Source: Oscheius onirici (Eukaryota > Nematoda > Chromadorea > Rhabditida > Rhabditidae). Taken from it: a DNA stretch of 64,000 nt. The translations under genes and the position numbers were made by a program. Where the stretch lies: positions 3,892,501-3,956,500 of the forward strand of contig OW051470.1 of assembly GCA_932521025.1 (NCBI GenBank), read 5' to 3'. Positions 35,371-46,414 of the stretch are shown one piece after another (position 1 is the first letter of the stretch; the number at the start of each line of letters is the position of its first letter). Under the pieces are notes generated by a model. It had not been told where the DNA came from, made no database searches, and was given only the letters and a program-made list of their open reading frames with translations.

Positions 35371-38099
35371 TTATTTGGTCCAAGAGACTTTGGGAATGTC
35401 GTTAAACTCTGTGAGTTCGCTCATCTGCTTGTTGAATTGCTCCACCTTTTCGCGATGGCTTACTGCTGCCTTCTTTTGCATTCGTTCCGCCTGAAAAAAT
35501 AACAATGAAATTCCAAGTTATTTTTGGTTGTACTGCAGCAGGCGCCTCAGTTCGATCTGGCAAGTCAGCGGTTTTGGCGCGGGTTAGTACCAATCCAAAT
35601 TTTTTGTGCATTTTTCGTCTATTTCTCCTGTTTTCTTGATTTTCTCGATGTTCGACCAATCAACATGTAAATCCGGCAATTTTTTTAGTCTTTAGTCTAC
35701 TAAAAAAATTGCCGGATTTACATGTTGATTGGTCGAATATCGAGAAAATCAAGAAAACAGGAGAAATAGACGAAAAATGCACAAATAATATGAATTCAGC
35801 TTTTTTTTAGTTTCAAGCGCCACAGCAGACTACCGTGTTATTAAGTTTGAAGAATACAAGGTTGGCAACGCCCTTCCAGGGCTAAAGTAGAAGTTTATGA
35901 TTTCGTTCTGTCACGGAGCCCTAGTCGTGGTTTCCCTTTCATTCCTCCTTTGTTGCTCTCCTCCAGTCACTCTCCCTGACCCTCCAAAGAAACTCATAAG
36001 AACCCTTCACGCACTTGGTTTTCCTGTCGCGACTTGTTAAAAACTAATTTGCGCACAAAGCTCCCCTCCTTATCCTCAATTAGAGCTTCAGACAGACACA
36101 CACACACACAAACCTGAGAGCAATTTAAAATAGATGAAGAATATTATAACTTCTTTTGTCTGTATACAACAGAGGTAAGTCGAAATACCATGATCATCTC
36201 AAAAAGCAAGCTGGACCGTAAGAGGGGTGGACACTAATTAATTACTATTTGGGTCTAGCGTCGCGTAGATAGATCGTTTAAGTCTGATTTTCCTTTTTTC
36301 CAAAATTTCCCCGCGGGCCGTGCTTTTCAGGCCCAAGCCCGGCCCGTCAGCCATGTCTATCAAGAACTATCAGATTGTAGAACATCATGAGGCTGAAAAG
36401 TTTTTTCTTACCCCAGTTTTGGTCGCATGAACTTTTGGTATGCGCGGTAAAACGTCCATGATGGGGGTATCATGGGTCAAGAAATTTTATTCCGTTCTTT
36501 ATGCTAGAAAACGATACGCAATAGCTTTTAATATTACTTTGTGAATATCACAGCAGGTTCGCAGTGAACTTTGTGAACAAAGAATTGAATAAAATTTCTT
36601 GACCCATACCCCCATCGTGGGCTGTTCATCGCGCATACCAAAAGTTCATGCTACCAAAACTGGAGTAAGTAACAACTTGTTAGCCTCATGATATGCTACA
36701 ATCTGATAGTTCTTGACAAGCTCTTTCCAATGCCATCGGAAAATCGATGCTAACTTTAAAGATCACGGAGACTTTAAAAAAAATGCCGAATTTCGCCAAA
36801 AGTGACAAGAAAAGGGCCACATAAACTTTTCAACCACAAAAACATACAAGTTGATACTGTGCAGGGGGTTTGGGTATATAATACTGCTTGGCGGCATCAT
36901 ATAGACAACCCTGGAGATTGCCGTTTAAAAAGTTACCAGCCTGCTTCGCCGCCTGTCGGCGGCTTTTCTACATGTGTTTTCTTCTTACCTTTTGATCCCT
37001 TCCCCAGTCAACCGATCCCTTCCTCAGTCCACCGGTCCCTTATAATCCCCTAACGGTTACCCTGACTCGATTTCCTACTCGAAATAATTTAGCAAAAATG
37101 TTTGGCGAGGAGAGAAGTCAACTCTTAACAATACACCAAAATTTCGTGGCCACGGACAAACAAACACAGTCACAGGCACCATTGTGCTTTAATATTAAAG
37201 ATAGGCGAAAATAACAAAAAAAATGCCCAAATTTCAATTAGTAAATCGATTATGGGTTCCTTCTGTCTTTCGGACAGTTATGGTTTGTTCAATAAAATGA
37301 GGGTTCCACCGTAACCCCTTTTTTTTTGCCCCGAGACCATTATCAGTTTTCTATTCTAGACCAAACGTAGGATACTTAGTCAGGAAACTTGGCCGAGTAT
37401 CCTGTCTCCATGTTATTCCGTTCTCGCGGCAAACTAAATGGGTTATGGTGGAGTCCTCACAAACCATCCATTTAAAATTGCTAACAAGTCTGAAGCTTTT
37501 ATTGAGGATAAAGAAGATATTGGAGGGATGTGTCTAAATCTCTAACTTTTGGGCTCTATTCTAGATTAGCGCTCCCAAAAAAAATAGCGGTGTCAAAATA
37601 TAATATTTTCCCTGATCGTCTGGGACGATCAAGTCCAGAACGAACCGTATTATGAGATTTTCTTGGGACTACTAGCACAAAAAAAAAGAGTTATCGTTTA
37701 TTTACAGATTTGAAAAAGTCGCTCTCTCACGTGGCTTTAGTTGTATTTAACTGATATTATCACTCTCATCGCCATATATTGCATGTTTTCAGAGTTTTAC
37801 ATAGAGTTCGCCGAGCATACTTTTGTTCAAGGCTCAGTTTGCAAGACAAACATCAGATCTGTTTAATCTATGGTGTTCTGCACATCTAGCTGTAAAAAAC
37901 CACTTACAATAGTAGCTTGCTGTCTTTTTTCGAAAGCAATTTCGGCTTTGGTCTTCTTAGTCACATACGATGCCTCGTCTTTTTTGATAGTGAGATCGAT
38001 CATCTTAGGATCAACGTTCTGTTTCTTCTTTTTGAAAAGATCTCCTTTCTTGAGCTTTAAGCTTCCTTTTGCTGAATCGTCTTTTTTTGTTGATGACAT
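35371..38099 (-). CDS. FAM32A homologue (spliceosome-associated)
   Basis: Exon 1 (37908-38099): MSSTKKDDSAKGSLKLKKGD, LFKKKKQNVDPKMIDLTIKK, KTKAEIAFEKRQQATI. Exon 2 (35371-35490): AERMQKKAAVSHREKVEQFN, KQMSELTEFNDIPKVSWTK and stop. The Lys-rich start, AFEKRQ helix and the DIPKVSWTK end are the FAM32A hallmarks; the join is phase 0. In humans FAM32A inserts its C-terminus into the spliceosome core and stabilises exon ligation. The intron is 2,417 bases, about fifty times the local norm, and is filled with repeats (a near-perfect palindrome, a foldback, SINE-like pieces and a MITE). AATAAA overlaps the stop. Confidence 0.9.
35603..35785. repeat. Near-perfect 86-bp palindrome
   Basis: Arms 35603-35688 and 35700-35785 match at 85 of 86 positions around an 11-base spacer. 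It lies in the FAM32A intron. Transcribed, it would fold into a long RNA hairpin. Confidence 0.92.
35865..36140. repeat. Dispersed repeat, family A (copy 1)
   Basis: Opens with CAACGCCCTTCCAGGGCTAA and runs through CTTTTCCTGTCGCGACTTGT-like and CGCACAAAGCTCCCCTCCTT stretches to a CACACA tract. A close copy is at 40259-40540, and the reverse complement of its first part is at 51540-51680. Confidence 0.75.
36357..36720. mobile_element. Foldback MITE, family 3
   Basis: Arms of about 140 bases (36357-36498 and 36585-36720) share CAAGAACTATCAGATTGTAG at the ends and AAAATTTCTTGACCCAT near the loop. No coding capacity. Confidence 0.8.
37060..37200. repeat. SINE-like repeat piece
   Basis: Matches 51370-51530 along CTCTTAACAATACACCAAAA and CGGACAAACAAACA. 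The B-box part present in the other copy is missing here. Confidence 0.55.
37279..37467. mobile_element. Short MITE, family 2
   Basis: The ends TATGGTTTGTTCAATAAAAT and its partner (CACAAACCAT) match the 683-base element at 28117-28799. Both share the internal ACTTGGC(T/C)GAGTATCCTGT-type stretch. Confidence 0.7.
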
Positions 38100-38357
38100 C
38101 TGCAATTCGGACTATTTATGATACAAGGACAAAGCAGGAAATAAAGATGAGGCAAGGGTAACCTATATATAGTTTCAATGGAATAAAAGTAAACGTATAT
38201 TTCGAAAAAAAAAGAAAGCGAGAGATTTGTACGCAGATGACAGAGGAATATGTAAGCAACATTTTCGGATAATCGGTTGTTTTTGAATTTCTTCAGTTAG
38301 ACTGTTTTTTTAGGGAAAAACGGTTTGTGTGACGAATTTTATAATGAGCAAACGCAA

Positions 38358-39123
38358 AGAGATGTGCGGAAACAGCAAAAACAGTCCGCGGAATTCCCCG
38401 GGCCAAATTTTTTTTCCGCGTTCTGCGGAAACGGAAATTTCGCGTTTCCGCGTTTTTGTCTTGCCCTAATTTCACTCGTTTTTTGCTTTCTAACAACGTT
38501 TCAATATGTAGAACAACTCAGAAAAGGTATATCTAGATGCAAAAGCTATCTTAAACCAGAAAACAGTAGGTAAAGCGAGTGTCCGGAGCAACGAGCTATC
38601 AGGTAGTATCTCAATTTATCGAACATTTGCGTATAATGGTTTTGTCTTCCAACCAAATCAGGTTTTCAAAAGAACGGGCTAAGTTAGCTTGCCGAAGTGG
38701 CCAACTTCAGGCACTTGCACAAGCCGTCAAGTCATCAGAATAACTACGAAAACATGCATAATCGACCCTGACATGTATATATTTTCGAAACCAGCAAGTT
38801 TTTCTTTATCCAACTAATATAAGAAAAAAATGCGGTACGTTTAGGTCCGGACACTCGCTGTAAGCTAAATCGTGCTGCGGTTTATTCAAGTTTTTTTTTC
38901 GGGCTAGAAGGGACGTTGATTCTGGTGAAAAAGTGCTCCTAATTGTAAGTCTATTTTTAGCTGCTATTTTCACAAGTTTGGCTCAAAAATGACAAGAAAA
39001 TATAGCCTAATATTTTCGCGGAAATCAAATTTTTTCCGCGGGTCTAAAAAATTTTTCCACTTTCCGCGGAAACAGAAATTTCCCAAATTCAGTTTCCGCG
39101 GAAAAATATTTCCGCACATCTCT
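38358..39123. mobile_element. Foldback with TTTCCGCGGAAA motifs, carrying a nested foldback
   Basis: Outer ends AGAGATGTGCGGAAA and its complement. The arms are rich in TTTCCGCG and CGCGGAAA motifs. Inside lies a second inverted repeat at 38574-38859 with ends AGCGAGTGTCCGGA and its complement. No coding. Confidence 0.75.
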
Positions 39124-39423
39124 GATGCTCAGCCAACAAATTCTTAAGTTCACTGCGTATCTTTCGAATTAGTTGGCTGAGTATCCAATGTTTGTGTGCT
39201 AAGTGAGTCTTGAATGGAAGAGCTAAAATCTTACGGTAATTCCTCTACTTTTTGAACAGACCATACTCTCACCGTGACTCTGATTTCATATTCTCTGCAA
39301 CCCTGATGAACTTTTCAGTCAGAATACCTCTTGCTTTTTAGTTTTGAGGATTGTTTTCGTTTGTACATAATGTGCCGTTCGAAGGAAAACATCGGCCTTC
39401 TTTTTTATCACTAGTTTCCAGCA

Positions 39424-39640
39424 ATGGTCTACTCTCGTTTTCGGGTTCATTTTGTCACCACCTGCCTTGTCTTGGGAACTATCGGAATAGCCTACGGGAC
39501 TTATAGTTCTGCAATGACTATAAAGGTTTCCCTTTCTTCCGATCTTGTATGAACCTAGTTTTCAGAAGTGGACTCGATCACCATCACGCCAAATGCACGA
39601 AGAGATGGAACAGTATCTTTATCACAGAAAACCTAATTGA
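39424..39640 (+). CDS. Small single-pass membrane protein, unknown
   Basis: Two exons (39424-39525, 39566-39640) with a 40-base intron give 58 residues: MVYSRFRVHFVTTCLVLGTI, GIAYGTYSSAMTIK, then a charged tail KWTRSPSRQMHEEMEQYLYH and RKPN. The basic start, one helix and hydrophilic tail suit a mitochondrial inner-membrane subunit or assembly factor, but no family was recognised. It is convergent with the Lon gene, 50 bases apart. Confidence 0.65.
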
Positions 39641-39689
39641 GTTTTCTGTCAGTTTATTCGTTTGGGTAATACATAAAATATTATACAAA

Positions 39690-42600
39690 TCACAGCTTTG
39701 AAAGGACGGATCCACGCTCTTTATTTTCCATTACGTAGTCCAGCAGTGAATCAATGTCGTAGACGAATTTGATGTCCATCTGCTCTCGTAGAGTAGATTC
39801 TATCAACTCTGCATCTTTCCTATAAATTCTCTTGTGAACACGCTCGACAAATTCCTTTTGCCCTATTTATCAAATACACATCACTTTTTCGTATCTAAAC
39901 TACTATTAGGTCGCCGGATAAGTGTTTTCCTTTTGCTCATAACTTTTCCGTTTGCAAAATGAAAAGAACGGGCTAAGTTAGCTTGCAAAATGTTCGTCTT
40001 TCCGAGAAAAAATTTATTGTAGTTGACAACTTTTTTGTAGGATGCAACCCTGAAGAGTTATGGGCAAAATTGTGTTTTGATCGAAACTTTGACTGTACTC
40101 AGGCGATGAGCTTTCCAGGGCTCGTATATAGCCTATTAACTCGGCCTCGGCTAGACCTACATTTTAAAAAAAAGATCACTCGATTTGGATGAATCTGGAA
40201 AAAGCTATGAGCAAAAGGTAAACACTTAGTCGGCGACCTAATATATAACTACAAGAATAGCACCGCCTTTCCAGGGCTAAAGATGTCTTGTCTTCTCCTA
40301 TCACTTCTTTCTCGGACTCTCAGTTCCAGTTTCCCTGGCATTCTTCTCTTGTCACTCCGTTCCAGTCACCTCCTGTCTCTCCAAAGAAACTTCTTCCAAG
40401 TGGCAAGAAGTAAAGTTCGCGCACTTGCTTTTCCTGTCGCGACTTGTTAAAAACTAAATTGCGCACAAAGCTCCCCTCCTTATCCTCAATTAGAGCTTCA
40501 GACACACACAGATACGCGAGAGCAATTTAAAGTGGACCAGCCGACTTCGTCGCCTGGCGGCGTCGTTTCCCACTTGGTACTCCCACAACTTTTTCAACTG
40601 CAAAAGTTAATTAGTGCCTAATTTCTCGACACGACGTAACGTGTTATCTGCTGCTTCAAAGCGCCAGACCGTAGTGGGACTTGAAAATAGTGAAAAGGTG
40701 ATTCTTTCGAAAAACGGACATGGTAGCCGGATTCCTCGCAAAATTTCGATAAAACAGTTGCCCTCTGATTCGCATTTTGACAACGCCCAGTGGTTGAAAA
40801 GTTTAGATTACACTTCGTGCCCCTTAGCGTTTTAACCTACGACGGCTGTCGCCGTTCTGGCTCAGAATTACGAAATAAATTCTGTCCAAGTTCTAGATTC
40901 CGATCCAAATCGCCTGATCCTTTGACAAAACCTAACTTCTCATGACTACCTCGTTCTCACTCCAATTTCAAAGCTAATGATCTTAGCTCGACAATTTCTG
41001 ACTTGTCGCGACCATTTGAGGTCCCGGACAAACATAAACAGAGTCCACCACAGACACCATTGCGCTTTAGTAGTAGAGAGAAGAGAGGATGGTATCTGTT
41101 CTTGACTGTTTGTCGATGGCCACGAGAATCGGCGTAATACGTCAAGAGTTGTCAGAATTAGATAGCGGGCAACTTTTGAACTTGGTGTTTTAACAGACTT
41201 TGACTTCTGCTGTGTCAGAGGCAATCAGAAAGCTTTAGAAAACGGTAAAGAGCAGACAAAAAAGTTTGTCGCTACGACTCGGCCAGACTGCATTTACCAA
41301 CCTATTTGACTCGGGGAGTACGACTCTTCTTATTCCAACCCGATGTGCACCCAACACTTTCTCTTTGATTCCACCGACCTGAACTTACTAGTTTATCTGA
41401 TTTTCATATTTCTTACCGGTAAAACTTCACCATTGAGACTAATTTCTCCAGTCATGGCAATATCACTGCGTACTTTAATCCCGGAAGCTAGGCTGTATAG
41501 GGCGGAAACGATAGCTGTTCCAGCGGATGGGCCATCTTTATCGATACCGCCAGATGGAAGATGAACATGAATATCACAGTCGGTCAGTGTAGGAATATGG
41601 TGTCTGGCCGAGTTCGTTCGGATCCACGTCCTAGCCACATCGACGCTTTCTCTAAGAACCTCTCCCAGTTTGCCTGTCATCATTATTTTGCCGCTTCCAG
41701 GACATTTACTTGTTTCAATAATGAGTACTTCACCACCTGAATCCCGTCAGAAAGACTATATTCAAAGTAAAATACCGAAAGGAGTCCAAGCAAGACCAAC
41801 ACTTGTTCCGACACCGAACCGCTTCATCTTGCTCACCAATTCCAACTTGGAGTACTTTTCCTTCTAAGAAAAATTATCTTTTTAGCAAATAATTGAACTT
41901 ACTCCCAGTATTTCCGTGGCATAGAATGAATCAACAAGAATAGGCAAGTCGAGGTCGACCATACAATCCGCGTCAAAATCGGCATTTAGAGCTTCAGCGA
42001 GACTCAGAGCAGCATTTCTACAGACCGTGGCTACACAGCGTTCCAATTGCCGAACACCAGACTCTCTCGTGTACCCTTCGACTGAAATCAAGTAGAAGTG
42101 GAAAGATCTATCAAACCAATGGTTTCCACGGCATCCGGGGTTAGATTCAGATGATCTGGACAGATACCGTGTTTCAGTAATTGCCTCGGAATGATGTGGT
42201 TGAGAGCGATTCGTGTCTTTTCAATGATCGAGTAGCCGGTCATTTCGATTATCTTGTAACGGGATGAGACATCAAAAGAAGACATACCTCCATTCGATCT
42301 GATAGAGGTCCATCCAGTTTCGAGAGATCATTCGCTGTGGTCACGAAGATGACATTGGACAGGTCGAAGGGAAGGTTCAAGAAACTGAAACTCTTCGAAC
42401 ACTAAAGAGGTGATCTTACTGGTCAACAAAAGTCGAATTCTGTTCGGGATCCAAAACTTCCAATAAGGCAGCAGAAGGAGAGCCATTCACACCGGCAAAC
42501 TGAATAATCTCACTCTTCTTTCAGTTGCGAAACAAACCAGTTTGTCTACCTCATCCAACAGAATGACTGGATTGTTTGTTCCAGCATGTTTCAAAGCTTG

Positions 42601-43955
42601 AAGAATTCTTCCAGGCATGGCGGCGACATAAGTTCTGCGATGTCCTCTGATATCACTCTCGTCTCTGATTCCTCCCAAAGATATTCGCTCGAAACGACGA
42701 CCCAATGATTCGGCGATCGCTTTAGCGACCGAGGTCTTTCCTATTCCAGGAGGTCCGGCGAAGCAAAGAATCGGCCCACCGAGCTGAATGTTTCAAGTTT
42801 CATCCTTTCTGAATCAAATTACATTGTCATTGAGCTTCTTGACTGCCAGATACTCGAGGATTCTCTTCTTCACACTGTCCATCCCTTCATGAGAAGCGTC
42901 TAGCATCACTCTGGCCTGTAACTGTTAGAGAAAGAATTATAATGTTCAAACTTTTTGAATGTCGATAACGTCTTTTGTGGCGTTGCTCCAGGGAAGAGAG
43001 GCCACCAGTTCCAAATAGTTTGTCAGCACATGATGTTCCTGATTCTGTGGACTAGCCCCCATTGATCGAAGACGTTCAAAATCGGACCAGACTCTTTCTT
43101 GAATGTTTTCGGGCAATCCCACTTTCTTCAGCTTTGCTTCCAATTCTTCAATACTGTTTTTGATCTTTCCTCCATGAGATGCGACTTTTCGCGTTCTGTT
43201 CTGACCCAGCATAGCTTCGATTCGGGAAGAGTCTCTCTCTAACGTCGTCTCATCTAAAGTCTGAGCGTACTCTTTGATCCATTCGATCGCCATAAAGACG
43301 CGACGAGAGATGTCCAGAGTGGAGAGGTAGTCCAGAAGAGAGGAATACTCTACATCCGTCAAGACGGATACACTAGAAAACTCTTTTTGGATACGGTGTT
43401 CTTACCAAAGATCAGTGAGACGGTCAATGTTCTCATCCGACACAAGTTTCTTTATCGCATGAGCTATTTCGAGACTGTCGACTGTGATTCCGCTGGCCAG
43501 AGTCGAGGCCAATACAAGAAAATCTTTCTTGGTCGTCACGGGGAGTTCGCCTTTTACAGAATAGAGCTGTTTGACTGTACAGATGGGAAGAGCAAACAGT
43601 TGGATTTGTGCTCTCGAAACGCCTATAACCAGCCTTTTTTCAATTTGAATGGAGCTAAACCCGTGAGATGAAGAGTATACTGTACGTGGTTGTTGTATTT
43701 CCAACAAACAACCTGTTCGACTAGGGCGACTGTGCCCGTTTCAAAGACTTTCTTCTCCTGTTCGATTCGGTAAGCAACCAGAATCAACGACTTTCCCGGT
43801 CCTGTTTTGTTGATCACGAAACGGTCCAGCATGGCCAAACTGGATTAGTTAAATTGCATCAATTCAACTCACTTGGTCTTACTCCGAATCGGAACTTTCA
43901 GCTTGGCTTCGGGCAACAGAACTCCCTTGGTAATTAGAAGAACAGGCAATTCCAT
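39690..43955 (-). CDS. Peroxisomal Lon protease (LONP2)
   Basis: ATP-dependent protease of the peroxisome matrix. The start [20 protein letters not shown] opens the substrate-binding domain (ATG 43953-43955). AAA domain: Walker [21 protein letters not shown], Walker [30 protein letters not shown]. Protease domain: [39 protein letters not shown] with the catalytic serine, [13 protein letters not shown] and [20 protein letters not shown] with the catalytic lysine. The last exon (39690-39854) gives [40 protein letters not shown], and ends SKL, a canonical PTS1. That exon is separated by a 1,444-base intron packed with repeats, while other introns are about 40 bases. The phase-0 join (GTAAATGC donor, GCAAAAG acceptor) is my inference. 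Confidence 0.92.
39904..40243. mobile_element. Foldback MITE, family 4
   Basis: Ends TATTAGGTCGCCGGATAAGT with CTTTTGCTCATAACTTTTCC, and the complement at 40196-40243. It lies in the last intron of the Lon gene. Confidence 0.8.
40259..40540. repeat. Dispersed repeat, family A (copy 2)
   Basis: Close match to 35865-36140, starting at ACCGCCTTTCCAGGGCTAAA and including CTGTCGCGACTTGTTAAAAA and CCCCTCCTTATCCTCAATTA. In the last intron of the Lon gene. Confidence 0.75.
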
Positions 43956-44463
43956 TTCTAAAGAAGAAGGTATGGTCGAGTGGGAGAAAAGGACGAGGGT
44001 CCAATGTACACGACAAACCCGAGACTGGCCTTGTTTGTAATCTCGGAGGAGGAATTAAGAAAATAAGTAATCAAGAATGGCGGTCGATCGATCGTTTGCC
44101 GATCAATCAACAGCTGATAACGTCGAAAGCACGTGTATATTTTAAGTCTCTATTCCATTTTGAACAATTGATCTCTGGAGAATAATTTCAGTTTATCAAT
44201 AAATAAAAAAGACATAGTCGCACACATGAGATGTACATAAATAATATCACACTAGAAGGTTAGACGAAATGGACTTCGTTCCTTACCCAGATATGGCTCC
44301 AAAACACTAGATCGAGCTGGTCAACAGCGGGGTATTAAAATGCTAGAATACATCAGGGTGGTGGATATCTTACGAATGGGGAGTTTTGTACACTTTACAA
44401 TCGAATTAATTAGAAATAAATAAAAAATTATGTTACACAATAAGAACTAGCTTACAGGTAGAG
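43956..44463. other. Intergenic, no gene seen
   Basis: Upstream region of the Lon gene and 3' flank of the zinc-finger gene. AT-rich. An AATAAA cluster lies near 44200. Confidence 0.5.
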
Positions 44464-45774
44464 TTACTCTACCGGCTCGGCTTTAACTTCTGTCGGAGCA
44501 TCAGAACTCGCGAACATCTCACCTACAACCTCTTCTTTCACCTCTTTCTTCGCATAACTCTCGCTATTGATCCGGACGTTGTTTCTCATCGCCTGTAGGA
44601 CATCAGAGACCGTCGGAAGACCCATGGAAGCTAAAAAAAACATTTGTTTCGAAAAAGAAAGACAAACTCACTGATGAAATGATTCGTGTCTCTTAGTAGA
44701 TGTTTGTGAATAATGTGAAGACGAAAACTCTTCCTACTGCCCATGACGGAGTCACAAATCGGGCACTGGTTGACGAGCGTCTGATCAGTTAGCAACTCTT
44801 GCATCTGGGCGATCTTTTCCCATATTCCACCAACAGAATTACTGACATGGCCGACGAGATGAGCATCACGATTCTACAAGAAATTCTATTGCGAAAAGTA
44901 ACAGAAATCAACATGTCTAGTATTGAAGACTTTGGGACAATATTCACAAGGCCATTGAGGCAGGATTTGACGATGAGCAAAGTGAACCCGTCTCTCATGA
45001 ACTCGAACTTCTTCCACTGCTAAAATGCTTTTAAGCAAATTTGAAAGAAAGCTTACTTTTGAAAGTTTTGTAGCAGCAGCGGCATTCCATAAAAGCATTG
45101 TCACCCTTACGATCTTGGTAATGCTTCCGAAGATGGCTCTCCATGTTTGCGGCAACGAACTGCTTGCAAATACGACAAACGTAATTGTTCCGGATTCCTT
45201 TGATGGTGATACTGCAGGTAGTACAGCGGAAGAGACGAGCAAACGAATGCTGAAGAATTTTTATAATCTTTAGATTAAAAAGACTGACCTTTTCGATTAT
45301 GTGTTCATGAAGTTGGTGATGTTTCCCAAAGAACGAACCACATTCACACTTGTGTTTTAGAGAAGTGACATGATTGATCCGTTCGACTTTAGGAGATTCG
45401 TCAACGCCTATGTCGATGATTTCTGACTACTGTTATGATTGAACAAAGAGAGAATTACCTATATCTTCGGAAGTAGGTGACTGCGAACCATTGGAATCCG
45501 TTTCACGACCACTATCGCTCGTTGCAATACTTTCATTGTCCGAAGATGCCATTTTTCTGGCGAGGCTATGGATGTTCCGATAAGATGGAATCGCAGCTAG
45601 ACATTCGGTGGAAAGGGTCTTCTTGAATACGGCAGAAAATATGTCGTCATACTTCTTTTGTACATTCTGCAGTCGTCCTTTCAAACGAGTATCATAAGCT
45701 CGGCTAAATTGAGTGATAGGATAAGCTATTAGAAAGAAATGCCTCGTGTCTTCTGAGGAAGCCGTTGGAGTCAT
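44464..45774 (-). CDS. C2H2 zinc-finger protein
   Basis: Several C2H2-type units: CECGSFFGKHHQLHEHIIEK, FRCTTCSI, NYVCRICKQFVAANMESHLR, FMECRCCYKTF with VHERRVH, WPCEYCPKVFNTRH joined to NRDAHLVGHV, and QCPICDSVMGSRKSFRLHII with HKH. The N-terminus is acidic and Ser-rich (MASSDNESIATSDSGRETDS). The C-terminus has two SUMO-type sites, VKEE and VKAEP, ending AEPVE and TAA 44464-44466. The start may be ATG 45774, which adds about 75 residues, or ATG 45552. A nuclear DNA- or RNA-binding factor is likely; targets unknown. Confidence 0.8.
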
Positions 45775-46031
45775 AGCAGCCCCGAGAGACGACCCGAAGT
45801 TCTACAGAATCTCTGAAAATGCAACTATTGAAAAATGTTAAAACAATAGAATATTTTCCGATCAGATGTGGTTTCTAGATCTAAAAATAGGACAAAAGGA
45901 TAATGATGGAAAAAAAAAGAAGTGGCCGCACCTGATCTGATCTATGGCTCAAAGATTCATCTTCGGGTCGAAGTGAGACAGAGAATCTGCAAAACTCGTT
46001 TGCTGTATCGCCGCGTGTACAAAGACGTAAA

Positions 46032-46383
46032 ATGGTCAACTTCGGAAGTGAAAGAAAAAGTCCGTGGATGAGAGCGCACAAACCAGATTGGATCGCCTAT
46101 GGAAATGATTCGCAGCGGGTCCATTCCTTTTACCGATCGATAACAAAGACGTGAGGTGAGAGCAGCCCCGTTTTGTGAGCTCCGGTCATTGCAAACAACA
46201 CGCGTCGTGCAACATTTCACAAAGAGAAATAAAAAAAAATATTTGAGCAATGAATTGCTGGATGACGTGCTGAATACACGTAAACTGTTTGCCACCCTGG
46301 CCGAATTGATTACCGGAACGGAAAACATAGATAATAACGGACACAACAGTAGAAAAAAAATTATCTCGAGGGTCGACAAATAA
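46032..46383 (+). CDS. Possible small basic protein, unknown
   Basis: Exon 1 gives MVNFGSERKSPWMRAHKPDW, IAYGNDSQRVHSFYRSITKT. A GTGAGG donor at 46151 and an AG at 46225-46226 would join in phase to NKKKYLSNELLDDVLNTRKL, FATLAELITGTENIDNNGHN, ending SRVDK. The acceptor is weak. The gene would be divergent from the zinc-finger gene and would end 31 bases before the VPS53 stop. No family recognised. Confidence 0.4.
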
Positions 46384-46414
46384 TTTATTAGAAAAGGAAT
46401 ACCCGCGAGGTTAT

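Noticed and set aside
40614-40835. 73-codon plus-strand frame in the Lon intron
   Set aside because: Inside repeat-rich intron sequence; no partner exon or recognised domain.
41393-43955. Mitochondrial Lon (LONP1)
   Set aside because: No mitochondrial leader at the start, and the last exon ends in SKL, so the peroxisomal form fits better.
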